DNA from: Hepsetus odoe
Lineage: Eukaryota; Chordata; Actinopteri; Characiformes; Hepsetidae
Assembly: GCA_017165825.1 (NCBI GenBank)
Contig: CM029367.1
Span: 5,259,660-5,323,659 of the forward strand
DNA: 64,000 nt
Reading direction: 5' to 3'
The translations under genes and the position numbers were made by a program. Below are positions 23,163-35,275 of the stretch, in pieces. The stretch's first letter is position 1; the number at the start of each line of letters is the position of its first letter. Below the pieces are notes generated by a model. That model was not told the origin of the DNA. It was given only the letters and a program-made list of their open reading frames with translations, and did not search any database.

Positions 23163-24490
23163 TGCAAAAGGGGCTTTAAAGAATGTATAAAATATGTTAA
23201 AGGCTCTTTTGACTTCCATTTAATGTTAGAAATGTTCCATTTATATCATCAATAATTCCTGATGCCTTCAATGGCAAGAATATATGGTGTGTTTTAAAAA
23301 CCAAATTACACTGAACAGATATTTAAAATATGATTATGCAATTAAAACACCCATTTAACGAGTGCTATATAACAATTCAACGAGATTAAACTTATCATAT
23401 CAATTGATCATTCGATTTTTTTTCCACATTTTTGATCACAAACTGAAAATACATAGATCTGAGCTCTTATCTCGGCCTCTGCTTTTAAATTCCATTATCT
23501 AATGATTTATGGCCATGTTAAATGACCACCACTTTAGCTTAAGGTTCCTTAAGTCAAAACAATGTCACTTACTTCATAAAACACTTCCTGTCATCTGGTG
23601 AGTGCTGGCGTAGCATAAGGACTAAGGAACAGATTCATGAACATTCAGTGCTTATGCAGGTGCTAAGAAGCCTGATTGTAGGCAGCCTTCAGGTAAGTTG
23701 TTTGATGGATCACTGTGGTGTTGAAAATGTCATTAAAAAAGTGTTAATTTCATACAGAAACAAAGATCACTAAAAGCTGGTTCCCATTAAAGCTGGTAGA
23801 TGTCTAATGAAAAATGAATATTACCTAATGGCTGAAGTTTAATTTGCCTAAGTTCTACGTTACCATAATTATGGCATAAATCCAGCACTCAAGACATTTC
23901 ACTTCAGATTTCACCTTTCTCTAATCTTTCTTTTTTTTCCCATTCCATAATTTAGCCCTGTCAAATGGACCAGAGCTGCAGTGGATGGCAGATCACAGAG
24001 CTTATTCATATTGAAGGTACAAAATGCCCTCTTTGGACATGCTGCTATAATTAATTTAGGTGATGTTTAACAATTCAAGGGGATTTTGATAAAAGCCGCA
24101 TCTTGTTAGGATTTAAAAAAATACGACAGCTTTGTAATTGGGCTATGCGTGTATATGAAGGTTAAGTGAAGGGGTACGGCAAGAAAGGATGTGTACGGGA
24201 AGTCAATGTATCTTTACACTAGGAGAAAGTGGAGACAGTAACTACAAAACAACAGATTGCAGTGATTACCAAATGCACTTAATGATATCCCGGCGGTAAT
24301 ATAAGCTTCCAAAGAAAATAAGCATGTGTTGTCTAGACCAATTTAAAAATTATGGAAGACAATCCCAGTGCAGTCAAGTGTCTGTTTCAATTTGTGGAAG
24401 TTGTCAATCAATCTTTGGTTGAAAATGCAAAAAAGGCCCAAACTTTAGCTGCTATTTTCCAGGACATTTTATATTATATTTGAAAGATTA
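23163..24490. other. Repeat-poor unique sequence; possible conserved non-coding DNA at 23940-24120
   Basis: No exon or transposon recognised. Confidence 0.3.
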
Positions 24491-24493
24491 TTG

Positions 24494-24738
24494 CCCTTGA
24501 GTAAGGTACCGTCCCCATGGCAACTCCCCATGCAGCAATAGCTGCCCCTATTCTATTATTCTATTTTTGTATTGTTTTCCCAATATTGTTTAGGCCCCAG
24601 TATTGGAAGGATTTGGGATCAAATCCTGGACTAGTAGGTTGCCCTGAGGTACCCTTGAGCAAGGTATTGTCCCCATCACTGCTGCCCCAGCTGCAGAGGT
24701 TGCGTTTCGTTGTGGTTCAAAGAGCACACCCGGTTCAA
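24494..24738 (+). repeat. Two overlapping SINE-A fragments
   Basis: A core-only piece (CCCTTGAGTAAGGTACCGTC) at 24494-24540 and a second piece at 24590-24738 with GGTTGCCCTGAGGTACCC and a tail-like GTTTCGTTGTGGTTC. Confidence 0.65.
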
Positions 24739-24740
24739 AT

Positions 24741-24950
24741 CTACATTACATTTACATTTATGGCATTTAGCAGACACTTTTATCCAGAGTGACGTCCATG
24801 TCCTAATTACAGGGACAGTCCCCCCTGGAGACACTCAGGGTTAAGGGTCTTGCTCAGGGACCCAGTGATGGTAGTGCTAGAGGTGGGATTCGAACCTGGG
24901 ACCCTGGGTCCATAGCCAAGTACCCCACCACTAGAGCACCACCACACTTT
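24741..24950 (-). repeat. SINE-C copy, full length
   Basis: TACATTTACATTTATGGCAT to CCACTAGAGCACCACCAC; abuts the SINE-A fragment directly. Confidence 0.8.
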
Positions 24951-25124
24951 AAAACCGCAACAAGATCAACCAGGGCTAAACTGCTGTAGGATGAATGAGT
25001 GAATATACACCAGTCAAAGGTTTAGGCACACTTAAGTAAAGAATATTAGTGAAGAGGAACTGAATCAATCTGTTAACATAAAAAATGGAAACAAAAGATG
25101 CTAAAAAATGCTACAACTGAAGTG

Positions 25125-25335
25125 AAAGGAGGATTATATTGGGAGGAGGATGTTGAAGATGGAGCACCAGGAAAGAGGAAAAAGGAAGACCAAAGAAGAG
25201 GTTTATGGATGTGGTGAGAGAGGACATGCAGGTGGTTGGTATGATGTTTGATGATGCAGAGACCGGAAGAAATGGAAATGGATGATAAGCTGTAGCGACC
25301 CTTAAACAGGAGCAGCTGAAAGAAAAAGAGAAAGA
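25125..25335 (+). pseudogene. LINE 3'-end fragment
   Basis: Shows the pol C-terminal motif order (GKRKK-type basic run, EEVYG, ERGHAGG, CDP-like end) followed by the 3' UTR word AGCTGAAAGAAAAAGAGAAA. Confidence 0.65.
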
Positions 25336-25454
25336 ACAAAGCCATTGTGATACACAGCACTAAAATAACTAAATTAAACAGGGTTCTATCACATACTAGG
25401 CTTCTGCTATTGCTATGCTGTTTGGAAATAAGGGGCATTATTTCTAGAAGGAGT

Positions 25455-25662
25455 GATCAATACACACACAGTGATCCTCAACGAAATGTATCCTCTGCAT
25501 TTAACCCACACACACCATGTTGTCGTGGGCAGCTATATCTAGTGCATGGGGAGCAGTGATGGGGACGGTAACTTGCTCAAGGGTACTTATGTGCAACCTT
25601 TTGGTCAGGCATTCAAACCCACAACCTGCCGATCCTCAGGCCTGGTCCCTAACCACTAGGAA
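25455..25662 (-). repeat. SINE-A copy
   Basis: CCTCTGCATTTAACCCACAC, GTAACTTGCTCAAGGGTACT, CTAACCACTAGG. Confidence 0.75.
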
Positions 25663-26110
25663 AGGGTGTGAAGTGCTTATTGGTTTGAATGTAATCAGTT
25701 AGCTGATTATAAAACGGGCAAAAACATGTGCCATAATGCTAAAATGAATGTTGCTTTGTTACTGTTTTCTTGTTCATGTTCATGCCGCCATTATTATATT
25801 ATAATAGAATCAGTCTGAAATCAAGGGAAGGGATTAATCAAAAAATGAGCTCACCCTGAGCTTTGCTATTGTAACAGCCTCTACTCTTCTGGAAATGCTT
25901 TACACTAGATGCAAGGACTTTGCTTTCAGGATTCAGACACAAGAGCTTTTGTGATGTCTGGTACGGGGGGATGGTTAGCTCTGGATCACAAATTAAACTC
26001 ATGCAATGAGAGTGATGCCAAAGACAGAAGAGTCATGCCGTCACTCCAGAGAATTTCACCTATTGCTGCTCCAGAGCGGCCCATTTTGTGTATCTTTAAA
26101 ATCTTTCAAA
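25663..26110. other. No recognisable feature
   Basis: Unique sequence. Confidence 0.5.
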
Positions 26111-26245
26111 TTGATAGGAAGAGGTTTGTGTGTGTGTGTGTGTGTGTGTGTGTAAACGTAGATTGTTAACCATTTAAATTAGATTATTATTGTAGTAGGC
26201 AGCTAGCCACTTTAGCATTTGTATTTACATATGATGGCATTTAGC
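26111..26245 (+). repeat. Inverted duplication, copy 1 (contains (GT)n)
   Basis: TTGATAGGAAGAGGTTTGTG, a GT run (26128-26152), then GTAGATTGTTAACCATTTAA and CTAGCCACTTTAGCATTTG, ending inside the SINE-C start. The reverse complement recurs at 28896-29040 with only about three substitutions outside the GT tract. Confidence 0.9.
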
Positions 26246-26412
26246 AGACACCTTTCTCCAGAGCAAACTCCAATTGCTAGTTAGGGAGTCTCCCTGGAGC
26301 AGCGTGTGGTTAAGAGTCTTGCTCAGGAACCCAGTGATGGTAGTGCTGGAGGTGAGATTTGAACCTTGACTTCTTACATAAGCGAGTATCCTATACTAGA
26401 CCACCACCACTC
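26226..26412 (-). repeat. SINE-C copy, diverged
   Basis: GGCATTTAGCAGACACCTTT to CTAGACCACCACCACT. Confidence 0.75.
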
Positions 26413-27165
26413 GTCCAATCATCTTCAGCATTGCTGCTTCAATTCCAATGTAAACTGATCTTATTATAGAAACAATCTCTTAGTTCATCCTTCAGGTTTT
26501 TTAGACCAGATTATCAGCTTCGTCTGCCAACTGGAAATGTAATTTTGCCATATTTTGGAGAAAATCTCATATTTTCAAACGGTAAAATTCCAGAGCATAT
26601 GTCTAATCACTATAGACACCTGCTGAGTCTTCAAAACATTCCAGTAATTTTACCATTTAGTTTTGACCTGTATAGGAATGCTGTTCAGTACAACCCGATC
26701 CTTGCAGTCGAGAAGGAAAACTACACATTAATCAGTGTAGTGTTCCAAAAATGTTAAACCAAACCTGTAGTAATGTTTATTATTGTATTTTTGATTCATC
26801 ACACTAACGTCCCCTGTGGTAGATTGAGTCAGGAGGTTTTCATTCCAACCAGCAGACTTCAGGGAACTCACCAGCTCTTTCTTTCTTTCTTTAACAAAAG
26901 AATGTAAAAGAGTGTAAGCGTTTGTTAGATACTATGAAAAACTTTTTTATTTGACTGACTGTCTATGAGATTTTTTTTTCCTTGGTTTGTTTTGGTATTG
27001 CTCATGACAGAATAGAAAACAGTTTTGGCGGTTAATGTTTTCCTCCAAAACTGCCAGTTTTTGACCATGACCAACTCTCAATCAACCAATAACATCGATT
27101 TACTGACAAACCAAAAAGATTGTATCATGTAGGAATCAAATATCATTTATCCTACAAGGTTTTTT
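26413..27165. other. No recognisable feature
   Basis: A/T-rich unique sequence. Confidence 0.5.
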
Positions 27166-27171
27166 CGCTTT

Positions 27172-27420
27172 CATAGCTGCCCACTGCTGCAGTTTGTGCA
27201 TGGGTTAAATGCAGAAGTCCAATTCCGTTGGGGTTCACTATGTGCTGTGCTGTGTGTTCTCACAATGACAAGAATAGTCAAAAAAAGTCTTCCTGGGGCA
27301 ACTTGGGGTTAAGAGTCTTGCTCAGGAAGCCAATGGTGGTAGTGCTAGAGGTGGAATTCATATCAAACCTCTTGATCGATAAATTTGTAGGCAAGTACCC
27401 TACCACTAGACCACCACCAA
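27172..27420. repeat. SINE-A 3' half (+) joined to SINE-C fragment (-)
   Basis: 27172-27280 is a plus-strand SINE-A tail (GGGTTAAATGCAGAAGTCC ... CACAATGACAAGAATAGTC). 27287-27420 is a 5'-cut SINE-C (TTAAGAGTCTTGCTCAGG to CCACTAGACCACCACC). Confidence 0.7.
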
Positions 27421-27529
27421 AAAGATAAAAAACAAGCAAATCACTGACACCACAGCAGGATTTCTGCTGAGTACTGGATATTTCAAGACATGTTCTTAAT
27501 AGGCATATCATCTTTCTTGGTGTATGCCT

Positions 27530-27850
27530 CAAGCTATAGTCCTACTCAGGTGGATCACAGGCACAGCCGGCGGAGTAATCAGCCATGACTGCAACCACGC
27601 CACTGCTGAAACAGCTACAATGACACCGGTGTTTGTGACACTCTTCCAAGAGTCTAATGACAAAGCTGGAGATAAGCCATTAATTAAAGTTTTCAATCAC
27701 AACTCAATCAAGCAGAACGACAGAAGTCTAATTAGCGCTGACTCTGAGTGGGAGTCATTATGTGCTGCGTCTCGCTTTTCATTACAAACTATAGGAAGAC
27801 AGTTTGTGTCCACCGACACTGCCTTAATGCTTCTCAGTGCATAATATACA
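27530..27850. other. Candidate conserved non-coding element
   Basis: Balanced composition with no repeats, including ATTAATTAAAG and TCTAATTAGCGCTGACTC. A 106-aa plus frame (27524-27844) spans it but has no recognised domain. Enhancer-like character is inference. Confidence 0.3.
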
Positions 27851-28608
27851 AGAGGTGACGAACAGGAGACAGCAGACACAATAGGAGTGAAACCAAAGGA
27901 GGTGTGATCTCTTCGCTCACTGGCTCAGTGCAGTCATCAGACATCTGCAGGGCTTCTTCCAGCTGTGCTTGTATGTATGAGGTGTGTTTGGCTGATGGTG
28001 AATGTATCAGGTCTATTAGCTCCACTTTCTGATTTAGAAGATGGGATATTAGCTGTTCCATAAAATTCAGGGAAATGGTGGTACTTATGCCATGGGCAAA
28101 CTATTGCAGAATCAGTGGCAACACTGTAACAACCATAGTAGCTTAAGTATTCTATTTAAGAGTGAAAAAAATTTTAATAAGCTGACACTTTCAAACTGTC
28201 CTAGATCTGCAAACAACAGCAGCACCAACAATAAAGTCAGATAAAAACGGCCAGAAATGTGGCTGATTTGCATCTAGCCCAAGCTGTAGATTCACACATG
28301 CCATGTGTGATCCCATTTAAAATGTGCCGTGACACTTTTTTTGAGCAGAAACTTCCCTTTTTTAATCAGTTTTTACTCTGAAAGTATTTTTTATGCATGA
28401 GATCAGAAAATGTTTTCCCTATTTAACATAATGTGAGTAGCTGCCCAGGAGTGTGTTCTTGAAATAAGTTTTCTGTTTCTGTTCAGAAACAGTTCCAGAG
28501 GATCATTCAAAAGTACCCCGGAACTAATTTTAAGGGTGAAGAAAGTGCTAATAACCTTGCATTTTTAAGACACCAGGCTTAATAGTGAATTCAGCCATGG
28601 TGCAGTCT
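27851..28608. other. No recognisable feature
   Basis: Unique sequence. Confidence 0.5.
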
Positions 28609-28682
28609 AAGTGAAAGTGACTATTTGTCATTGCGAAACAGAGCAAAGTGAACCACAACGAAGTGCAACCTGTTTCTAACCT

Positions 28683-28888
28683 ATACATTTACGGCATTTA
28701 GCAGACGCTCTTATCCAGAGCGACTTACATGTCCTAATTACAGGGACAGTCCCCCTGGAGCAATTCAGGGTTAAGGGTCTTGCTCAGGGACCCAGTGGTG
28801 GTAGTGCCAGAGGTGGGATTCAAACCTGGGACCTCTTGAGCCATAGGTCCATAGGCAAGTATCCTACCACTAGACCACCACCACCCCT
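28683..28888 (-). repeat. SINE-C copy within the split SINE-A
   Basis: Full order from ACATTTACGGCATTTAGCAG to CCACTAGACCACCACCACC. Confidence 0.85.
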
Positions 28889-28895
28889 GTAAATA

Positions 28896-28984
28896 GCTAA
28901 ATGCCATTATATGTAAATACAAATGCTAAAGTGGCTAGCTGCCTGCTACAATAATTATCTAATTTAAATGGTTAACAATCTACG

Positions 28985-29027
<43 letters not shown>

Positions 29028-29040
29028 CTCTTCCTATCAA
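28896..29040 (-). repeat. Inverted duplication, copy 2 (contains (CA)n)
   Basis: Reverse complement of 26111-26245, with a longer dinucleotide run (28987-29024). It begins with 24 bp of SINE-C start in reverse orientation right after a forward SINE-C, suggesting a fold-back or template-switch origin. Confidence 0.88.
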
Positions 29041-29199
29041 TACACAACGTGCTATACACAACGTGCAGCAGAGGGCAGCCATATCCAGCACCCGGAGAGC
29101 AATGATGGAGAATGTACATTGCTCAAGGGTAACTCAGGGCAACCTACTGGTCTAGGATCTTGGGCCAACTCCCTAAACACTAGGCCAACATTGCCCTGT

Positions 29200-29655
29200 T
29201 ATTCATATACTGTATAGTGTAATGTATCATGAAATATATCAAGCAATAAATCATTTTCACTTTGCCTTTTTTTCAAATTTAGTGCCAGTAAACTTATAAT
29301 TTGCTGAGAATTTGCATTTCCATCCATTTTTACAGCGTCACAAGCACCGAGATGTTTTTTTGGTGTGTTTTGCCTTTTGGAGATGCTCTGCCGCTGGACC
29401 TGGTGCTCAAGCTTAAGAGCATTCTCAGTAATGACTTTCCTTCGCTAATTGCTTGCTGCTATTGACAGCTTCATGAGAAATCTCAGAATAAAGTGTGAAT
29501 GAAACTATCATTAACAAATGCAGTGTGACACCATGGGCCTCTGCTTTTGAAGCTTGATTTATTTAGACTGGGAACATACTGCGTTTCGCTCGTACTACTC
29601 CAGAAACCAAGCTGTGAGACCCAGAATTCAGGCCTGTGAGGAGCCACAAAGAAGG
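29200..29655. other. No recognisable feature
   Basis: Unique sequence just beyond the proposed transcript end. Confidence 0.5.
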
Positions 29656-29659
29656 CCAA

Positions 29660-32600
29660 GAAAGTGATAGTTCTTTCATGTTTATTTATTTATACATTTG
29701 GAGTCATATTTCAAATATATTTTTCCTCTAAAATATTTCAATACATGACAGAGAATATACAACACCCAGCACTACAAGCTTTCCTCTCACTTGTGCACCG
29801 GTAAACCTTGAAAAATAAATGACGAGAAAATAATAAAGGGAAATTAAAACTCTCTCAGGTCTTTGCACGCAACGCACAGTCTGGCCACTTCAGTCATGAT
29901 CAACTCGACTCAGCCGTGGCGCAATTGCTTAATTGCAAATTTTGTGAGTTTAGTGATTCTTATTTCTGCGGATGAGGCTACAATTACTTTTTGGCACTGA
30001 TCACCGTCTAGTTCGCCACGATATTGGCTGTGGTGAGAAATGACGCCCTTTGTAGGTTAACTGAAAATGTGTTCGTCTTTGTTTAAAAGTATATTTAATG
30101 GTTCACCTGGCAATCCTTGATTTGAATTTTAAAGACAAAATGAAGAAACTCTACACAAGAAAAGAAGTCCTGCACTGCACCTTACTGTAGAATCTTTGTA
30201 TAATTCTATTTTTTTAAACAGAGCCGCACATTGGGCAATGGATATTAAAAAAATGCAACCAACAGATGCAGATGTCTGCTTTGTCATGCTAAAATCAATA
30301 TATTTTGGCATTTAAGACTTGGTTGTAGTATTATTTTAACATTTATCAAGTCAAAATTGAAAAAAATAATTTTTTTTGGGAATAAAAAAATGGTTTCTGA
30401 TTAAACATTTCAGTTAGGTAAACATATTATTTACTTATTTCATTATTTATTTATTTATTGATTTATTTTTTGTTTGGTGGAGGGGTTGAATTTTGCTTCT
30501 TATAGGGTTAAGGGTGGAAATGGGTGAAAGGTGAACGGCAGAGTTTGCAACATGTTTATCTGAGGGCCAAAAATATAAGATGATCACTGCACAGTGTTTA
30601 TTTGTTTGTTTTTTGCATCCTGCAGATTTTTTACACTGATTATGGCTGATCGTCTGCTCCTATTTTCTCCAATATGTTCTTTCCATCAGACCAGCTCTGT
30701 GGGTCTACTCTACTCTAATATAAATACCAACATCTACATTTGGCATGAACATACGAATACAGCAGTGTTTCAGTCTGATGTCTCATTGTACATTTGAAAA
30801 GAATCGTCCAAAAAAAAGTTCTTTAGGGAACCGAAAATGGTTGTTTCATGACTTTTGGGTTGGTAGTTTGAGAAAATCATTCCACGCATTTTCCCTTCTG
30901 GAAAGCCAAAAGCATTGTCAGCATTCATGTCCTAATGTGGCACAATGAGAAATAAAGCAGAAAGATGTGCTTTCACTTCTTAAATATCATGATTTTCATG
31001 AACTGTCCTTCAAACATTGACAAAAGCCAGAACGCCAAGATCATACACCTGGTAAAATGACCAACATGAGCCAACATCATAAAATGCATTCAGAGCAAAT
31101 AGCTTTTGTGATCCTCAGCTGCTGTGCGTAAAACAAAAAAAAAATTATAATTTAAAAATGTAAATGTAAATGTAAAAAGTAATTTAAAAATGGATCGTAA
31201 CCCTTAGAAGACACAGTTCTCTTGGACAAAACTGACAAATAAATGCTTTTTTTTTTGTTGTTAAAAAATGTTTGAGTTAAATAAACAGAAATGTATGTGT
31301 GTACAGTCTTGTTAAGCAGAAAGAAAAAAAAAACTGTAAAAAGGTTACCTGTTGTTCCAGAATGCAAATCCAATTCATAAGCTATTAATAATGTAACGAC
31401 CCATGTTTCATCACTGTTGACTAGACCTTCAGTCTCTGAAATGGAAACTTCACAGGAGAGGAAACGGGATCTCGAAGGGCCCATTTGCAAGAAAAGCTCC
31501 ATTTTTCAAAATAAAGGGTTGATCTAATATGCAAACAGTGTTGAAATATTGTTCCTCCATGCACGCCACACATAGAATATATATGCATAAATATATATAA
31601 TACGTAAGCTGTAAAAAAAAAGCCCTTTTTTAAAGAAAAGTTTATGTGATGTCATAAAAACCAATGCTTTTGCACATATTTAGCTTTTTATCCTAGTCCA
31701 GATCAGCTTCAACAATTCTAGATGGAAAAAGGAGTGAAATAAGTGCAGCGTGTCTCATTTACAAATGTTAATCTTAAAGGCCCCGTAACAAATTTGAATA
31801 AATACGGAGTGTAAAAATGAATAATGGCTGTTTTTGGTACATAAACCAACAAAAACATTGAGGAAAACCTGGACAAATAAAGGATATGGGTCAAATTAGT
31901 ATATAATGAAGGTTTATAGAGTATTTACTGTATGTTTTGGACTAAATCTCATGGTCCATTCATAATGAAATGCACGCACAATGTAGTTCAACTGAACAGT
32001 AAAACAAAACAACCAAAATCACTGGACTTCTAAGGGTTACAAATGCCAGCTGATACCCTTTCTATGGTCGTCCTCATGCTGCAATGCTTTTGGGTCCTAC
32101 TGACAGGCCTCATCAGTTGTTCTAAATCTGAAAAGTTTCATTCTTTCCTCATTTGAAGACAGTAGGTGAAGGTTTAAAGGTCAAGCCTTGGTTTGGTGTG
32201 TACACGTCTCCAATCATTTACATACACCATCCTCAATAGCTCACCGAATGGTCGTTTGAGGCAAACAATCATCCATTCATCCATGCTTCTTTTACCTTCC
32301 AATGAAATTGACCTTCACAACAATGCGATATATTTCAAGAGGGGGGGGAAATAACAGTCCTGAAAAAAACCAAAAAAAAACATACATATAAAATAAAAAA
32401 ATAAAAAAACAGCTCACCACACTTTCTCACCATGCCCTCCATCTCCACACCCACGCTGCTACAACCGTGGGTCACAGTCATTTCCATTACCATTATTTTA
32501 ATGCGCCAAAGCTGTAGCTAATCCATTTTTCCTCCGTCTCACAGACACCGTAGCAAATCCCAGACACACTAGTGTGTACATTATGTAGTGGCTCATAGCC

Positions 32601-35177
32601 CCTCACAGTATGATAGTACTGAATTAATAAAGAGACATATCTGGTGGACGTGCTAAACTAGAATGTACATACGACGTTGAATCGATCGCTTCACCTGTAC
32701 ATGCGCTGCAATGACCTGAACAGTGCTACCGCGACGCCTACTGAAATAAAACAAATGGGTAACGATGGCTCTGTGCTGCTCGGTGCAGGCCTGTTTGTGG
32801 CGTTTAGAAGAAGGAAGTCATGACATCTGGAATGAATGAAATAAAAGAACGCTAATATGCAGTAGGGAAAAACCCACTTTTACACAAAATGAATATAATA
32901 CAATAAAAGAGCCCGGAGCTAATGAATAATGTGTTGGGACATGAATAAACTAATATCCCTTTGCAGCTCAGTCTTTGCTCCCTCAAACCAATTACTGTAT
33001 TCGGAAAGTATTCCTGACTATGATAAATGGCTGAGTATATGTGCTATTAGTGAAGGCGAGTGCAGACTTGGCACCTATGGTAACATACAGCTTTAACATG
33101 GCTAAAGACTAAGGGATGTATGATTGGCTAGGCCAACAGAAGTCCAGTGGGCTCTGTTACTGATACCTACTTGTGAAAATGATCTGAGATGCCAAGCTGA
33201 CACCCATCTCTCTATACGGACTGGTAGCAGACACAAGCGATATTGCATCTTACATAATATGGGTCGATTAAATATGGACATGTGCGAATTTTACAAGCGG
33301 GGCCACGAACGAGAAGGTCCACACTATTTTCTGGACTTTCGGGAATCCTATATGCACGATGGACTCGGACGATGAGTGACGTCAACATACGGAGCAAATT
33401 TCTATAAGATCGTATGACAGCGCCGATGTAATTTTGAAAAAAAAAAAACAACAAAAAAAACCAAAAAACGACCATTCTCATCACGTGGATACTCAAGAGG
33501 CACACACGGTTTCTTCCATTTCCTGTGTGATCCATATTGTATGTTTTGTGCTCCACAACAGTCTGCGTTGGTATGGTCATTCCGATGAATCACATGCGAA
33601 TAAAACACCATCGATTTCACAGAGGACCTAATACAGAACCTTGATGCACCCCCCCTCCCCCGGGAGCCTGGTCCCGAAAGTTTACCAGAAGAAATGGCTC
33701 ACAGAATCTTTTGTCTGGAGAGGATGTGCTCCAAGCTGTCCTAATCATTTCGCTCAAACCTGTGCAGAACGTTTAAAATCATTATTATAACATATTGTAT
33801 TGCTTAATATGAAATGTTGAAGTTCGTTAGTTATTGACATTTAATTGAAAGACGGTGTCTTGTTTGTCCAGGTGAGTCAGATGCGTCCTTGTTCATGAGA
33901 CCTGTCTGCTTCCGTAGAAAGATGCCCACACACAGCTGATCGAGTGCGAGGTCCCTACCTGACATTCATTACTGGCAGCCGCTGAAATGCATGGATGCAC
34001 CTCTTCGGTAACTGATGGCTGCAAACCCATCTCTCCCGCTTTGGCAGCAGAAGTCCACCTTTAGGTCCTCATGTTTTTCCTTTGGCATCTCAAAGAGAGA
34101 TGCCAGATCCATATTAGTTGGCACTCAGTGCCCATATATATATAATATATATATATGTCTGTGTGTATGTGGTTTAACTTATGGATAAGATGGATTGTCA
34201 TTCTTCACTTTGCTTAATTTCCAGGTTCTTCACAGACCTGGTAGAAAGCGGGCAAAGGGCAGATGGAACTGACCACCCTTAGACTTCGATGCACCGTTCC
34301 GCTAAGTTGATTTAACAGCAGCGGGGCAGAGGAAAGGTATTTCTCAATAGGACAAGGCATACAGCAAACTTGTAGATGGACAAAATACCACGAGGGAAAA
34401 ACAAAATTACCAAAAAAAGCATATAAATTTGTGCTTCTTTAATTTAACGTTATCATAGTCTGAGAAGTTGCAGTCGTCGCCCAATCGTGTTCTTCTGTCG
34501 ATACTTACGTAATTGATCATATACATGTAAATGTACACGCTCGCTCCGATCAGGTCATGAGAACCTGTCACATGTCTCACTCTCATCTTATTTCAGCCAT
34601 CCTGGTATTTGCTATCGCTCTCCATGTTACATTCTGCTAATCCGTCGTCTGGATCCACTGTGCACTTGCAGTCTATGGAGAGGGATAAGTGGCTTTGAGG
34701 GGCTTTTTTTTGGCCCCGTGTTTGCCCCAAAATCCTTCTTGAAGAAGTTCTCTCGCCTGGAGAACCGCCATCATCTTTGGTAGCAAAGTTGACACTTTGG
34801 TGTGTCGGCAACATAGAAAGGAGGGCAGAGGTAGGGTGGTAGGGTTATAAACATACAGTACGATGCAATGGGAATGGTAAGTATGCATGGATTTAAAGTT
34901 CTCAATTAAATATGTGTAGAAGAGAGAAGCCATACAAACTAAAAGCAAGATCAGCTAGATCGAAGGAAGCGACAGAAATAAGGACCTAACAAAGATATAT
35001 AAAGGTGATGAAGCAGGGTGAACAGGAAAAATGAGGTCAAATATGGTGAAGAAATAAAAAGAGAAATAGAAAAGACAACAGTTCAGGAGAAGGAAAAGAG
35101 GAGGGACTCGTCTGGGCAGTGCTGGTTGCTGCCAATGGGGGCGACCTGCGCGAGGGAGCGTAAAAAAGTGTAGCCCA
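29660..35177 (-). other. Probable long 3' UTR of the MDGA-like gene
   Basis: Directly after the stop codon on the minus strand, about 5.5 kb runs without any recognised SINE, LINE or LTR. Elsewhere in the window a transposon fragment appears roughly every 1-2 kb. The stretch is A/T-rich with homopolymer runs and a short (AT)n near 34136-34158. An AATAAA hexamer overlap on the minus strand at 29681-29690 could end the transcript near 29.66 kb. Another cluster lies at 30445-30475. Long 3' UTRs are usual for neuronal adhesion genes. The open frames inside it (for example 33124-33375 +, 31152-31502 -) lack recognisable domains. The extent is inference only. Confidence 0.45.
29681..29690 (-). terminator. 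Candidate polyadenylation signal (AATAAATAAA)
   Basis: On the minus strand two overlapping AATAAA hexamers occur at the far edge of the repeat-free block below the MDGA-like stop codon. They are the most distal strong candidate. A/T-rich DNA makes chance hexamers common, so transcript data would be needed to confirm use. Confidence 0.3.
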
Positions 35178-35275
35178 TCATCTGGACAGGAGCAGGACAC
35201 AGAGGCACAAGGAGCTAAGGAGTGGTGAGCTCAGAAGAACAGGATGAAGACTTTGGGCTGATCCTGGAAGCACAG
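35178..35275 (-). CDS. mdga1: Last coding exon of the MDGA-like gene: GPI-anchor signal and stop
   Basis: On the minus strand a pyrimidine-rich stretch ending TATTTCCAG places the acceptor at 35277-35276. Joined to the single trailing base of exon 49229-49334, the reading frame gives 32 residues and a TGA stop at 35180-35178. The peptide starts with a small-residue segment (PGSAQS), a plausible GPI omega-site region. It then has a short spacer and a hydrophobic Leu/Cys/Val/Ser run ending LLLSR at the stop. That is the classic form of a cleaved GPI-attachment signal. The 98-nt coding part fits the phase exactly (106+98=204 nt, 68 codons including stop), which strongly supports the exon pair. 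An overlapping minus-strand 81-aa frame at 34955-35200 is out of phase and is a shadow. Confidence 0.72.

Larger units (their letters stand above)
28611..29195 (-). repeat. SINE-A split by a composite insertion
   Basis: Tail part 28611-28680 (AAGTGAAAGTGACTATTTG). The rest resumes after 29040 and runs to 29195 (GTGCAGCAGAGGGCAGCC ... ACTAGGCCAACATTGCCC). CTATACA occurs on both sides of the insert (28678-28684 and 29052-29058 approx.), a possible target duplication. Confidence 0.75.

Noticed and set aside
33124..33375. 83-aa plus-strand frame in the repeat-free block
   Set aside because: Opposite strand to the gene, no known domain, and explained by the proposed 3' UTR.
34955..35200. 81-aa minus frame over the last exon
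   Set aside because: Out of phase with the spliced MDGA-like reading, which fits the upstream exon exactly.
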